Notes: generated by a model from the sequence alone, not told the origin. DNA of 64,000 bases from Prosapia bicincta (GCA_036971475.1 JBAIZL010000006.1:8930656-8994655), one strand, 5' to 3'; shown: positions 11,014 to 24,292, numbered from the stretch's first letter. Made by a program: numbers and translations.

Positions 11014-14000
11014 GTAAAACGTAGTGCTTCCGTTGGATAAGGAGGAGGGTAGAGAGAGAGAGAGAGATAGGGGGAGAAATGACGATCAAGAAAAGAAAAC
11101 TGACATGTCTGAAAAGTAAGACGACAGTAACTATAAAGGTACTTCATCTGGTAGTTCAAGAAAAAATTACCAGTAGAAAAAGGTCTGGTAGAAAAAGACA
11201 CTCTTAGCTCGTCAAAGGCACTGCTTTGGTTGGGTAAGGAGGGAGAGGAGGGAGAGGAGGGGGACGAGTAACAATAAAGGGAAAAATACCTGAACGTAAA
11301 TATAAATTGGCTTCAGATGGTCATTTAAGGAAACATTAACAGTAGCAGTGGGCCTGGTAGACAAAGACACACTTTGCACCTCGAATTCTCCGCTTCGGTT
11401 GGGTAAGGAGGAGTAGAGAGAGAGGAAGGGAGGAATGACGATAAAGAGAAAAATACCTGAACGTAAATATAAATTTGCTTCAGATGGTCATTTAAGGAAA
11501 CATTAACAGTAGCAGTGGGCCTGGTAGAAAAAGACACTCTTAGCTCGTCAAAGGCACTGCTTTGGTTGGGTAAGGAGGGAGAGGAGGGAGAGGAGGGGGA
11601 CGAGTAACAATAAAGGGAAAAATACCTGAACGTAAATATAAATTGGCTTCAGATGGTCATTTAAGGAAACATTAACAGTAGCAGTGGGCCTGGTAGACAA
11701 AGACATACTTTGCACCTCGAATTCTCCGCTTCGGTTGGGTAAGGAGGAGTAGAGAGAGAGGAAGGGAGGAATGACGATAAAGAGAAAAATACCTGAACGT
11801 AAATATAAATTGGCTTCAGATGGTCATTTAAGGAAACATTAACAGTAGCAGTGGGCCTGGTAGACAAAGACACACTTTGCACCTCGAATTCTCCGCTTTG
11901 GTTGGGTAAGGAGGAGTAGAGAGAGAGGAAGGGAGGAATGACGATAAAGAGAAAAATACCTGAACGTAAATATAAATTTGCTTCAGATGGTCATTTAAGG
12001 AAACATTAACAGTAGCAGTGGGCCTGGTAGACAAAGACACACTTTGCACCTCGAATTCTCCGCTTCGGTTGGGTAAGGAGGAGTAGAGAGAGAGGAAGGG
12101 AGGAATGACGATAAAGAGAAAAATACCTGAACGTAAATATAAATTTGCTTCAGATGGTCATTTAAGGAAACATTAACAGTAGCAGTGGGCCTGGTAGACA
12201 AAGACACACTTTGCACCTCGAATTCTCCGCTTCGGTTGGGTAAGGAGGAGTAGAGAGAGAGGAAGGGAGGAATGACGATAAAGAGAAAAATACCTGAACG
12301 TAAATATAAATTGGCTTCAGATGGTCATTTAAGGAAACATTAACAGTAGCAGTGGGCCTGGTAGACAAAGACACACTTTGCACCTCGAATTCTCCGCTTC
12401 GGTTGGGTAAGGAGGAGTAGAGAGAGAGGAAGGGAGGAATGACGATAAAGAGAAAAATACCTGAACGTAAATATAAATTTGCTTCAGATGGTCATTTAAG
12501 GAAACATTAACAGTAGCAGTGGGCCTGGTAGAAAAAGACACTCTTAGCTCGTCAAAGGCACTGCTTTGGTTGGGTAAGGAGGGAGAGGAGGGAGAGGAGG
12601 GGGACGAGTAACAATAAAGGGAAAAATACCTGAACGTAAATATAAATTGGCTTCAGATGGTCATTTAAGGAAACATTAACAGTAGCAGTGGGCCTGGTAG
12701 ACAAAGACACACTTTGCACCTCGAATTCTCCGCTTCGGTTGGGTAAGGAGGAGTAGAGAGAGAGGAAGGGAGGAATGACGATAAAGAGAAAAATACCTGA
12801 ACGTAAATATAAATTGGCTTCAGATGGTCATTTAAGGAAACATTAACAGTAGCAGTGGGCCTGGTAGACAAAGACACACTTTGCACCTCGAATTCTCCGC
12901 TTCGGTTGGGTAAGGAGGAGTAGAAAGAGAGGAAGGGAGGAATGACGATAAAGAGAAAAATACCTGAACGTAAATATAAATTTGCTTCAGATGGTCATTT
13001 AAGGAAACATTAACAGTAGCAGTGGGCCTGGTAGAAAAAGACACTCTTAGCTCGTCAAAGGCACTGCTTTGGTTGGGTAAGGAGGGAGAGGAGGGAGAGG
13101 AGGGGGACGAGTAACAATAAAGGGAAAAATACCTGAACGTAAATATAAATTGGCTTCAGATGGTCATTTAAGGAAACATTAACAGTAGCAGTGGGCCTGG
13201 TAGACAAAGACACACTTTGCACCTCGAATTCTCCGCTTCGGTTGGGTAAGGAGGAGTAGAGAGAGAGGAAGGGAGGAATGACGATAAAGAGAAAAATACC
13301 TGAACGTAAATATAAATTGGCTTCAGATGGTCATTTAAGGAAACATTAACAGTAGCAGTGGGCCTGGTAGACAAAGACACACTTTGCACCTCGAATTCTC
13401 CGCTTCGGTTGGGTAAGGAGGAGTAGAGAGAGAGGAAGGGAGGAATGACGATAAAGAGAAAAATACCTGAACGTAAATATAAATTTGCTTCAGATGGTCA
13501 TTTAAGGAAACATTAACAGTAGCAGTGGGCCTGGTAGAAAAAGACACTCTTAGCTCGTCAAAGGCACTGCTTTGGTTGGGTAAGGAGGGAGAGGAGGGAG
13601 AGGAGGGGGACGAGTAACAATAAAGGGAAAAATACCTGAACGTAAATATAAATTGGCTTCAGATGGTCATTTAAGGAAACATTAACAGTAGCAGTGGGCC
13701 TGGTAGACAAAGACACACTTTGCACCTCGAATTCTCCGCTTCGGTTGGGTAAGGAGGAGTAGAGAGAGAGGAAGGGAGGAATGACGATAAAGAGAAAAAT
13801 ACCTGAACGTAAATATAAATTGGCTTCAGATGGTCATTTAAGGAAACATTAACAGTAGCAGTGGGCCTGGTAGACAAAGACACACTTTGCACCTCGAATT
13901 CTCCGCTTCGGTTGGGTAAGGAGGAGTAGAAAGAGAGGAAGGGAGGAATGACGATAAAGAGAAAAATACCTGAACGTAAATATAAATTTGCTTCAGATGG

Positions 14001-16385
14001 TCATTTAAGGAAACATTAACAGTAGCAGTGGGCCTGGTAGACAAAGACACACTTTGCACCTCGAATTCTCCGCTTCGGTTGGGTAAGGAGGAGTAGAGAG
14101 AGAGGAAGGGAGGAATGACGATAAAGAGAAAAATACCTGAACGTAAATATAAATTTGCTTCAGATGGTCATTTAAGGAAACATTAACAGTAGCAGTGGGC
14201 CTGGTAGACAAAGACACACTTTGCACCTCGAATTCTCCGCTTCGGTTGGGTAAGGAGGAGTAGAGAGAGAGGAAGGGAGGAATGACGATAAAGAGAAAAA
14301 TACCTGAACGTAAATATAAATTTGCTTCAGATGGTCATTTAAGGAAACATTAACAGTAGCAGTGGGCCTGGTAGACAAAGACACACTTTGCACCTCGAAT
14401 TCTCCGCTTCGGTTGGGTAAGGAGGAGTAGAGAGAGAAGAAGGGAGGAATGACGATAAAGAGAAAAATACCTGAACGTAAATATAAATTTGCTTCAGATG
14501 GTCATTTAAGGAAACATTAACAGTAGCAGTGGGCCTGGTAGAAAAAGACACTCTTAGCTCGTCAAAGGCACTGCTTTGGTTGGGTAAGGAGGGAGAGGAG
14601 GGAGAGGAGGGGGACGAGTAACAATAAAGGGAAAAATACCTGAACGTAAATATAAATTGGCTTCAGATGGTCATTTAAGGAAACATTAACAGTAGCAGTG
14701 GGCCTGGTAGACAAAGACACACTTTGCACCTCGAATTCTCCGCTTCGGTTGGGTAAGGAGGAGTAGAGAGAGAGGAAGGGAGGAATGACGATAAAGAGAA
14801 AAATACCTGAACGTAAATATAAATTGGCTTCAGATGGTCATTTAAGGAAACATTAACAGTAGCAGTGGGCCTGGTAGACAAAGACACACTTTGCACCTCG
14901 AATTCTCCGCTTCGGTTGGGTAAGGAGGAGTAGAAAGAGAGGAAGGGAGGAATGACGATAAAGAGAAAAATACCTGAACGTAAATATAAATTTGCTTCAG
15001 ATGGTCATTTAAGGAAACATTAACAGTAGCAGTGGGCCTGGTAGACAAAGACACACTTTGCACCTCGAATTCTCCGCTTCGGTTGGGTAAGGAGGAGTAG
15101 AGAGAGAGGAAGGGAGGAATGACGATAAAGAGAAAAATACCTGAACGTAAATATAAATTTGCTTCAGGTGGTCATTTAAGGAAACATTAACAGTAGCAGT
15201 GGGCCTGGTAGACAAAGACACACTTTGCACCTCGAATTCTCCGCTTCGGTTGGGTAAGGAGGAGTAGAGAGAGAGGAAGGGAGGAATGACGATAAAGAGA
15301 AAAATACCTGAACGTAAATATAAATTTGCTTCAGATGGTCATTTAAGGAAACATTAACAGTAGCAGTGGGCCTGGTAGACAAAGACACACTTTGCACCTC
15401 GAATTCTCCGCTTCGGTTGGGTAAGGAGGAGTAGAGAGAGAGGAAGGGAGGAATGACGATAAAGAGAAAAATACCTGAACGTAAATATAAATTTGCTTCA
15501 GATGGTCATTTAAGGAAACATTACCAGTAGCAGTGGGCCTGGTAGACAAAGACACACTTTGCACCTCGAATTCTCCGCTTCGGTTGGGTAAGGAGGAGTA
15601 GAGAGAGAGGAAGGGAGGAATGACGATAAAGAGAAAAATACCTGAACGTAAATATAAATTTGCTTCAGATGGTCATTTAAGGAAACATTACCAGTAGCAG
15701 TGGGCCTGGTAGACAAAGACACACTTTGCACCTCGAATTCTCCGCTTCGGTTAGGTAAGGAGGAGTAGAGAGAGAGGAAGGGATTAATGACGATATAGTA
15801 AAGAAATCTAACAGTAAATATAAATTGGCTTCAGATGGTCATTTAAGGAAACATTACCAGTAGCAGTGGGCCTGGTAGACAAAGACACACTTTGCACCTC
15901 GAATTCTCCGCTTCGGTTGGGTAAGGAGGAGTAGAGAGAGAGGAAGGGAGGAATGACGATATAGTAAAGAAATCTAACAGTAAATATAAATTGGCTTCAG
16001 ATGGTCATTTAAGGAAACATTACCAGTAGCAGTGGGCCTGGTAGACAAAGACACACTTTGCCCCTCGAATTCTCCGCTTCGGTTGGGTAAGGAGGAGTAG
16101 AGAGAGAGGAAGGGAGGAATGACGATAAAGTAAAGAAATCTAACAGTAAATATAAAGGTGCTTCAGATGTTCATACAAATAAAAATTACCAGTGGCAGGG
16201 GCCGGGTAGGAAAAGACACTCTTGGCTCCTTAAATGCCCTGCTTCGGTTGTGTCAGGAGGGAGAGAGGGGGAAGATTACGATAAAGTAAAGAAAGCTGAC
16301 AATTAATATAAAGGTACTTCAGATTGTCATACAAGGGAAAATTACCAGTAGCAAGGATAGAAAAAGTCACTCTTGCCTTCTCATA
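11014..16385. repeat. Satellite 1: 167/169-bp units, higher-order array, ~32 units
   Basis: Tandem units of two types. Type A is 167 bp (CTTTGCACCTCGAATTCTCC, then TTCGGTTGGGTAAGGAGGAG). Type B is 169 bp (ACTCTTAGCTCGTCAAAGGC, then a GGAGGGAGAGG expansion). The B marker occurs at 11191, 11527, 12531, 13034, 13537 and 14541, giving spacings of 336, 1004, 503, 503 and 1004, which equal one B plus one, five, two, two and five A units. Outer units (11014-11190 and about 15780-16385) are diverged. Each A unit holds a minus-strand frame of about 73 codons; since 167 is not a multiple of three, these are not a repeated protein. Confidence 0.97.
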
Positions 16386-17590
16386 TGCACAACTATTCAG
16401 ATACTATACGCCCACTATTCAAATACGGCACAAATAAAATCAGAACAACCTTGTTAATAGCCATCGTTCTCCACTGTCAAGGAACATTACAATTTAAGTA
16501 GGCTTTCGTAACTTATTGTCTTACTCAGCCATTTAGAAACTAACAAAGCGAACGTTTTCTCTTGTTACTGTGCTTTAAGGTTAGAATGGTTATTTGAAAG
16601 GGGAAAGGAAATACGATCCTAGGTATCCCATTCAGGCAGGGTAGCTTCTCTTGAGGAGACACACTGCCTTTGGGGCTACAAAAAGCTGCCCCTACAAATA
16701 TGACATTCCCAAGATCGAGAAACATCTAAGTGGTAAAAAGGTATTCCGTGCCTTATCGTAAGCAAGCTGGAATGGTTATCGTACAGCAGAGTCTATCTTG
16801 TTTAAGGATGGGCAGCGTAGGAATCTTAAGCTCTTACACTGTAGGCAACCGTTCCCTTCGTGGAAAGTTCGCTTATCTCATGTAAACCAGTACCGAGGAT
16901 AAGTAAATATGGCCTCTATCTAAAATAAGAGAAATAAAAAGAATGAACGTCTACAAAATACAAGTATAGGTCCCTATTTTGTTAATACAATCCTCTAGGG
17001 ATATTTAAATAGAGGTATTTCTAGCTGTGAGTGTTGAACGCTTTTAAACATTCTTTAAAGGCGTAAGATAACGTCAACCAATCAGATTGCACACATTTAA
17101 ACTGTATCCAGCTGGCGTAATTACTATACTCGTATTTAGTTACTTAGAGCTTAGCTAGTGAGAAGGTAAAAGTCGAAATATTGAACTCAAAAGCCCACAA
17201 AAAAAATTAGTTTTCAATAAACACACACACAACAAACTAGTTTCTGCTACGATGTCGCCTTCCTCAGAGCTTGGCTACTTTGTGCTTCCAAAGGGTTACT
17301 TGAATGTACGTTTTTGTAGTTGTAACAAATACAAAAAAAAACACGTTTTGAATTTTCAGATGAAGCCCATTTAGAAACAATCGAATATAAGTTAAATCGT
17401 AAGATAAAGCTAGCCAAGCAGGTAGAACACTTGAACTGGATCCACTTGGCATAAATTACTTTCTTCCTTACAAATCTTAGTGTTATTTAAATATAAGTTT
17501 TGTAAGTGTAAAAATACTATGCTGAAGCTCCTGTTATACAAAACCCTTTGAAAGAATAAGGAGAAAATACATCTATCCTATGTAAAAAGC
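16386..17590. other. Spacer between satellite 1 and piggyBac remnant
   Basis: No recognisable gene. Two short minus-strand frames (16540-16725, 17264-17452) have no known motif. Confidence 0.45.
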
Positions 17591-17594
17591 AGCC

Positions 17595-18046
17595 GGACAG
17601 GTAGACAAAACGTAAGACATGGTGGAATTGACCTTATTTCCTTTGTTCCTCAAAGGTGGCCAATGTCACTTTTTTTAGGCACTTGGATATAGCTGAAATA
17701 AATTCTTTTGTAATTTACAAATTTAACACCCCCGAAAGTAATGACAGGAGAAACAAATTCGTGAAAGACCTTTCTCATGCACTCATGGAAGATCACCTGA
17801 AAGAAAGGGCACAAATTAAAAAACTCCCCAAAGACATAGCGCTGTTCCTTAGTCCATACAGAGACGTGGTACCAAATATTCCTGTCGCTATTGGATCTTG
17901 AAGATGTGTTTGCTGCTCAAGAAAACGAAATACAAAAACCACAGTGCGTTGTTCAAAATGCACCAGATTTATTTGTAAAAACCATTCTAAAAACATAATC
18001 GAGTGTGGTGACTGTTCCAGTCAAGAAAGTAAAACTGAAGAAATGT
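17595..18046 (+). pseudogene. piggyBac-type transposase C-terminus, broken
   Basis: The plus strand encodes a GGID motif and an RWP motif, then, after a one-base frame change at a T-run near 17670, FFRHLDIAEINSFVIYKFN. These follow the order of the C-terminal half of piggyBac DDE transposases. The frame continues to a TGA at 17899-17901. Without any frame change it then gives a cysteine-rich finger (CVCC, CSKC, then C, H, CGDC), ending at TAA 18044-18046. That finger is the usual piggyBac C-terminal domain. One frameshift and one in-frame stop separate the parts, and the N-terminus and catalytic aspartates are absent. No TTAA-flanked ends were found. Confidence 0.75.
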
Positions 18047-18354
18047 AAACGTTTTTATCCTTTTTTTAACAAAATAAAATAAGTTATTGTAAGAAGTTGT
18101 TATTCTTGTATATTAATACAGGTTTCTTTTAAAAGAGTAGTAAAATTTAATCACTTACTACCAAATACCCACTTGAAATAGGCGAAAAATGATGGGCGGC
18201 ACTCCATGCTCCACGCGACCAGTAATGTAAAAGTGTAAGACGCGACAGGCGGAGAGTTAAGTGTATTTAATATGTTCTTGCGGTTGATTATTGCAAAAGC
18301 GTTTGAAACGTTTCTACAAAAATCTCTTTAACATGTAATATAGCAAAAACTTAA
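18047..18354. other. Spacer after piggyBac remnant
   Basis: No gene or repeat recognised. Confidence 0.4.
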
Positions 18355-18766
18355 AGTTAATTCCTACTTGGCTCAACAAAGAAAAATTTATGTTAGTTAC
18401 TTTTTAATAAATAATTACAATAAATATAAATAAAGTGACATAACCTATGTGTTGAAACAGCTGTTCTACCACATAACCTGTATCATAAAATCAGCTTTAT
18501 GATATCTAAAGTTATCACTATTTTAAGCCAAATGGGACGAAATAACTATATTGCATATTCTGCCCCTTTTATGAAACGTATTTCTCCTATATAAAACTAA
18601 AATTAATTCATTATTAGAATTTAATGAAGTAATACATGTTTGAAAAAACTGCATTAACATCAAGTGTCATGCATAACAAGTTTAAAAAAATGTTGGATGA
18701 GTGGATGAACTCTAAACTTGAGTGGATGAATAAAAAGTATTTTATTAATGATTGAAAATTCAAACA

Positions 18767-18859
<93 letters not shown>

Positions 18860-18890
18860 TAGGGAGAGAGAGAGAGAGAGAGAGGGTAGT
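18355..18890 (+). mobile_element. TIR/tRNA-like element copy 2, with TA, TTTA and GA microsatellites
   Basis: Starts AATTCCTACTTGGCTCAACA, the family start, and keeps the 3' part (AATAAAAAGTATTTTATTAATG). The central tRNA-like part is lost or degraded. The usual TA tract (18772-18800) is followed by about 60 bases of TTTA and then GA repeats, so the terminal GGAGAGTGTG is replaced by a microsatellite. Confidence 0.6.
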
Positions 18891-19184
18891 CAGGTAGAAG
18901 ACACTATGACTCGGTGCAGTTGCCATAATTTCCTTTCTACCTTAAACACCTTAATTTTATTTAATAATATGTTTTTGTGGTTGTAGCTAATGCGAAGAGC
19001 CATTGAAACATTTCTACAAAAAACAGATTGTGAACCATTAAATTTGATCCAGTTGGCCTGCATGTAAGTTTCTTTTGTATTGAATTTTCAGATAATTGTC
19101 CAGATATAACAGTCGTTAATATACTTGCCTAGTTCATTATTCTTAAATGGTTCTTTATTTCTTAAAAGAATTATATATTTATTT

Positions 19185-19500
19185 AAAACAAATAAAATAT
19201 ATACACAAGACTCACAAATTAATCATTTATTCACTCATACGCGTTTCAATGATAAAGTCATGATCATCGGTGAGTGTTGCTACTACAAATTCTAACTTAC
19301 AACTAAAATTGTTGTAGAAATTAACCCTAACTTGTTTAGTTGTAAGTTAGAGTTTGTAGTAGCAACACTCATTGATGATGATGACTCTGTCATTTAAACG
19401 CGTATGAGTAAAAAAATGTTTAATTTGTGAGTCTTGTGTAAATCTTTTATTTGTTTCAACATTACCTCACAAGCTAAGCTCAAAGAACAGTTGTAAATTG
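19185..19500. repeat. Fold-back family 4 copy A, two hammerhead-like motifs
   Basis: Arms 19185-19300 and 19335-19460 are inverted copies. Minus-strand motif (19232-19276): outer stem CACTCA/TGAGTG, box CCGATGA, a short hairpin, GAAACGCGT. Plus-strand motif (19366-19410) has CACTCA, TTGATGA, hairpin, TAAACGCGT, ATGAGTA. Both are slightly decayed but the outer stem is kept. Confidence 0.75.
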
Positions 19501-20497
19501 ATTTAGTTTTCTTATTACCCCCTTCTATAAACTAGATTTCCGGCTTCCGTTATCTTGCAATTAGAACTTTGCTGTCGGCAAGTAATTTTACGCAAGATAA
19601 TGTACCAAAACTAGTGTTTACACCTGTTTCCGAAGCAATTGAACGTTCGGAAAGATATGTTTTTATAGATAATGTACGATCTTACTTATTACCTTAAAGG
19701 TTTCCAAGTTAGTCACAGGTTGAATTACATTCGGCGCATAGTAACAAATCTTTTTAGAATCCGTTATTTTCTAACTCGTTACAATCCTAAACATTTCTAT
19801 GTCATCAATGACAGTCACTGGACCAGTTTAGTTTTGTTATTACTATTTCATAAAACATTTAACCAAATTTTATACTAAAAAGTGTTTAATTTTACATAAA
19901 GCCTATATAACTATTATTAAGACCTTTAATGACAGGAACAACAAGTTACAAACTTTATACATTAAGTTCATATTCCTTGTTCGTTGTTCCTTATTCATTG
20001 TTAGGACTTGATATTTTTAGCAGAAAAACAATCTCTTACTGCAAACAGAATTTAATTTCAAAAACATAATCTTAAATATATACAAACCTTTAAAGTAGGT
20101 GATAATCAGTTAATGTATTTTACATATTTACTTTATATTTGTTTATAATTTTGTCTAAAATGTTCAGCAAGTCCAAATCTAAACTAAAATGTTCATTTTT
20201 AAATAGGGGCTAGTCCTAAACATTTCTAGATATTTCATATAAGTTATAAGCACTCGCATACTTTACATATTACTTTCAATTTTTTGCTGCTATTATATTC
20301 TAACATTACCAGCAAACCTAATTTTATATCAATAGCAACTTTCCGTTATAAATAAATAATCAAAATATCCCCAAACCTTTTTCATTACCTACAAAAAGTA
20401 CAAACTTTAACTTATTAATTCTTGTTTAGAGTTAAGCACTCATTAAATAATAAAGTATTTAAATTAAACAAATTATGTAGAAAAATATTTTTTTAAG
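19501..20497. other. AT-rich spacer
   Basis: No gene recognised. The 68-codon plus-strand frame at 19672-19878 has no known features. Confidence 0.5.
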
Positions 20498-21050
20498 TCG
20501 ATTCCTACTAAGGTCAACAAAGAAAAGTTTTATTTTAGTTACTTTTTATTTTATAATTACAATTATTATATGTATATGTCAGAATTACAATATTATGTGG
20601 CACAATATAAAGCGACTTTCCTTACAATTTTCCATTTTCCTCTTTATACAATATATGGTGTAGAAATATGATTATTGTTACTATTTGTTTGCGTTTTTTT
20701 CCTTTATAATTTAAGGACCTGACAGTAGTTTATAACTTCTCATTCTATCCACCTCATGTAATGCCTAACTATTGCAAAGAACCTTTCTCTTATAATTTCA
20801 TATAGTACATATTTAAATAATTTTTAGCTCTGGAAAAGTTAGGTCATTGGTGAAAGTCCTGGTTAGCAAATATGTAGATCCACAGTTCGAATCCGACCTG
20901 GTTATCAAATTTTTAAATTTAAATTAATGAATAAATATTTAAGAAAACTGTATTAACATCAATTGTCATCCACTGTGGGTTTAAAAAAATTTATTTGAAC
21001 TTGATTGGATAAATAAAAACTTATTTCATTAAAGATTGAAAATTTTTACA

Positions 21051-21110
<60 letters not shown>

Positions 21111-21368
21111 AGTTTTCTTGTTTAATAATTGAAAACAACATAGGTTATTCAAATACAAGAATATTTATTATTTTATATCCAAACCTTTTCGTTGGTAAAC
21201 AGTACCAACAACATCAGGAATGAAAATTACAATAATGTAAGCTATAGACTTCATTTATATAGCTTACATTATTGTAATTTTCATTCCTGATGATTTTGGT
21301 ACTGTTTACCAACGAAAAGCTATGGATATAAATTAATAAATATTCTTGTTTTTGAATAACCTATGTTG

Positions 21369-21401
<33 letters not shown>

Positions 21402-21434
21402 AGGAGAGTGAGCTAATAGAAGGAATTAAAAAAA
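20498..21434 (+). mobile_element. TIR/tRNA-like element copy 3, split by a fold-back
   Basis: Family start at 20500 (GATTCCTACTAAGGTCAACA), tRNA-like segment 20834-20915 with B-box GTTCGAATCC, family end GAGCTAATAGAAGGAATT at 21415-21432. The TA tract near the 3' end (21053-21107) is interrupted by the 21133-21374 fold-back and resumes at 21380-21400. A fold-back has therefore inserted into this element's own TA microsatellite. Confidence 0.7.
21133..21374. repeat. Fold-back family 1, complete head-to-head copy
   Basis: Two arms of about 115 bp (ACAACATAGGTTATTC at the left; its complement at the right), almost identical. The plus motif at 21283-21326 reads ATTC, CTGATGA, hairpin with TTGGTA/TACCAA, CGAAAAGCT. 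The minus motif lies in the left arm. No TIR transposase or TSD is visible other than TA. Confidence 0.8.
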
Positions 21435-21464
21435 CCTGCATTTAAATTAAGTAATAAATAAATG

Positions 21465-22033
21465 AGAAAACCGTTGCCTTGCAGACAAAGATATTCATTT
21501 TAATAATGCAACGTTTCGGCAATAGTTCGTTGCCCTTATCAATATTACCATTGATTATTACCATTGAATATTATCATTGATAATGAAAACAATATTACAT
21601 TACTTTTAATTACAAATACAAAATACTAGTACATCCATTTCAATAATTTAGAGTTTTATAAAACTCAATAACATTAAATGCAATAAACAACCACCGTCTT
21701 ATTGGTGTGGTTTATTGCTCTTAATTTGTATAGTGGACCGTTTTGTTATTTCTTAGTTTTATTTTGTTATCTTTGTGTGTGTTTTATACGTAAATATTGT
21801 TGCTCTCATGGTTTCGTTACAGTTTTTAATTTTTTACATTATTTCATACCTCTCACTACTTTTGTGGGTTATTGCATTCAATTTTCTACTACATTTTATT
21901 GAGTTTTATCAAGTTTTAAATTATTGTAATGTAATATTGCATTGTACGCAATGTAATACTGTTTTCAGACATGATAAGAGCAACAAACTAGTTGCCGAAA
22001 TGTTCCATTATTAAAATGAATATTTTTGTCTCA
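21465..22033. repeat. Fold-back family 7
   Basis: The left arm (21465-21540, GACAAAGATATTCATTTTAA...) is inverted at 21971-22033. Each arm holds, towards the centre, TGATAAG, a GGCAA/TTGCC-type hairpin and GAAACGTT or GAAATGTT. The core box is poorer than in the other families. The central 430 bp is AT-rich and shares TTTAGTTTTATTTTGTTAT with 23718-23736. Confidence 0.6.
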
Positions 22034-23690
22034 ATTATCTATTTAATTAACTCGATTAATTTAAGTTATTAATTTTAGATTTATTTTACGAATTTATAAC
22101 ACTTTTAGAAAGAATAATTTTCTACTAAAAGCAGTTCTCAGTTTTAATAACATAATCCTAATACATCAAAGCGTTTTATGGAACTGACGAGCGTTGACAA
22201 ATTTGAACTTATTGAGTCAGATTTGTTTTTATTATTTCACTTAAGACATTTAAAAAGCATTACTTTATTGTTAGAAATTTCAAAATGGCGTTTATTTCTA
22301 TATATATGACGGTTAATTAGCAACGTTAATACTTGAAAAACGTTTGCCTTACTGGCAATCAGTTTTAACATTTAACAGCTCGGGAAACTTGTGTGTTATT
22401 ATTTACGAATAATTCAATTCAAACAATAATAATAAAATATGTAATACAGTTATTTTTGAATCATTTAATACAAAATTAGGTGTCCTTTGTATATATTTTT
22501 ATATTGTATCACTCACAAGAACCGGACTTATTTAAATATTGAAACGACTGACCTTAACACACTCTTAGCTACGTGTACTTTATAATACTTTGTTTATTTC
22601 GATCGCCCAAAGTACCCCGTATCATGTAATGTTTAAAAAGTTTTGACCCGCCATTTTGAAATTAAATTGAACTTATACAGTTAATTAAATATTTTTTCTG
22701 ACAATAAAATTAAAACTCTCCTCTACTTAAAAATACATATCATATCCTTAATAAAACACTATAATATAAAAATTAAAAATATTAAAACTAATTATTAAAC
22801 TACCTGCAATTTAATAGACACTCAGTTGAAACTACCTGCGCCGATCCACATAGGCAACTAAACCAACCCGCCTTGCACTGGGTAATCGATGCTACTGGCC
22901 GTTGCCATGGTTACGTCTCGGAAAAACGCGTGCGTGTCCCATATTACGCTCACAAAAACATTGGTCTCAGCTCCACGCCCATTCTTACGCGAATACTATA
23001 CTTAGTGAAAACATTTAATTTAAGGGATAATCTATCTTGCACATTAACTATTTTACTAGCATCTTATTTGTATTAAAAGTTATGTTGCAAGAACATTTAG
23101 AAACTGTCTGACGCGCTTGTGAGTATGTGTGTAAGTCTGACCTTGTATGAAGTGTTCCTTAAAGATTTTATTACTATACATATACTAGTTTTAAATGTTA
23201 ATAATTTTAAATAGTAACTTATAAACGGTAATTAATATAGATTTTTTCTTAATTATAATAAATAAAAGGTATTTGGGAGAAAATTGCTAATACATTTAGA
23301 CTGTTTAACATTAAAACTGTTTGAATAATTAAAGTAAACTTATCAAAATAGGTAAAGACAGTACTGATAGACTACGTGTGAATAATGTGGTGTATAAAAT
23401 TACCTTTGGAGTGTGATGGGGGAGACTAAGAGACAAGTGGTACTCGTGTTCGTAATACACGAGTTATAAGAGTAACTCTTCCTCTTGTGTTTTCTTTCAA
23501 CATAGTGAAAGGTTTGGGCATAAATTTTATTATACTGGGTAATGAGTCCAAATGGAGGAAGAGAACTTATTCTGAAGTTGTCCATATTAACTTACAAAAG
23601 TATGGTATAAACATTAAAAATTAAATTGATAAATTATGTAGAATGTATAAGCCATTGTATAATTTAAAAACATCAAAGAATTAGTAAGTG
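22034..23690. other. AT-rich region with a GC-richer patch
   Basis: No gene recognised. A more GC-rich stretch at about 22840-22985 stands out but shows no known motif. Confidence 0.45.
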
Positions 23691-23802
23691 TTAGTTTGTA
23701 TGGATTATCCTACTGCTGTTAGTTTTATTTTGTTATTTTTGTGTGAGTTTTATATGTAAATATCGTTGTTCTCTAAGTGCTCTTACTGTTTTTAATTATT
23801 TT

Positions 23803-23839
23803 TCAATTCCTTCTATTAGCACACACTCTCCTGATACAT

Positions 23840-23903
<64 letters not shown>

Positions 23904-23931
23904 TATGGTGATATGTTTTCTTGTAATATAG
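23803..23931 (-). repeat. Terminal fragment of TIR/tRNA-like family with TA tract
   Basis: ATTCCTTCTATTAGCACACA... is the complement of the family 3' end, followed by the usual TA tract (23846-23900), into whose edge family 2 has inserted. Confidence 0.55.
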
Positions 23932-23935
23932 TTAA

Positions 23936-24161
23936 TAAATTAAAAATATTTCAAAAACAAGAATACTTTTAAAGAATATATTTATTCAAAGCTTTTCGCC
24001 GATAAAATAGTACCGGCATCTTCAGGAAAATAATTATCTAATAAAACATTTTTATTAAATAATTATTTTCCAGAAGATGCTGGTACTATTTTATCGGCGA
24101 AAAGCTTTGAATAAATATATTCTTTAAAAGTATTCTTGTTTTTGAAATATTTTTAATTCAT
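23936..24161. repeat. Fold-back family 2, two hammerhead-like motifs
   Basis: Head-to-head arms of about 110 bp. The minus motif (23985-24028) has CTGAAGA, T, GCCGGTA...TATCGGC, GAA, AAGCTT. The plus motif (24068-24111) has CAGAAGA, T, GCTGGTA...TATCGGC, GAA, AAGCTT. The hairpin stem differs between the arms by a C-G to U-G change that keeps pairing. The outer stem is TTC/GAA. Confidence 0.8.
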
Positions 24162-24292
24162 TATATATATATATTTATATACAGTGTGTTTCAGAAGGAA
24201 TCTGCCATACTGCACAAGCTTATTCCTCTCATAGAAATAATGGATAAACGTTGAAATAAATATGGGTCCGGAAATGCTGCGTTGTCGAGTTA

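Noticed and set aside
11325..15731. More than twenty similar minus-strand frames of 70-73 codons
   Set aside because: Copies of one satellite unit. The 167-bp period shifts frame each time, start sites are ordinary repeat positions, and there is no promoter or protein family.
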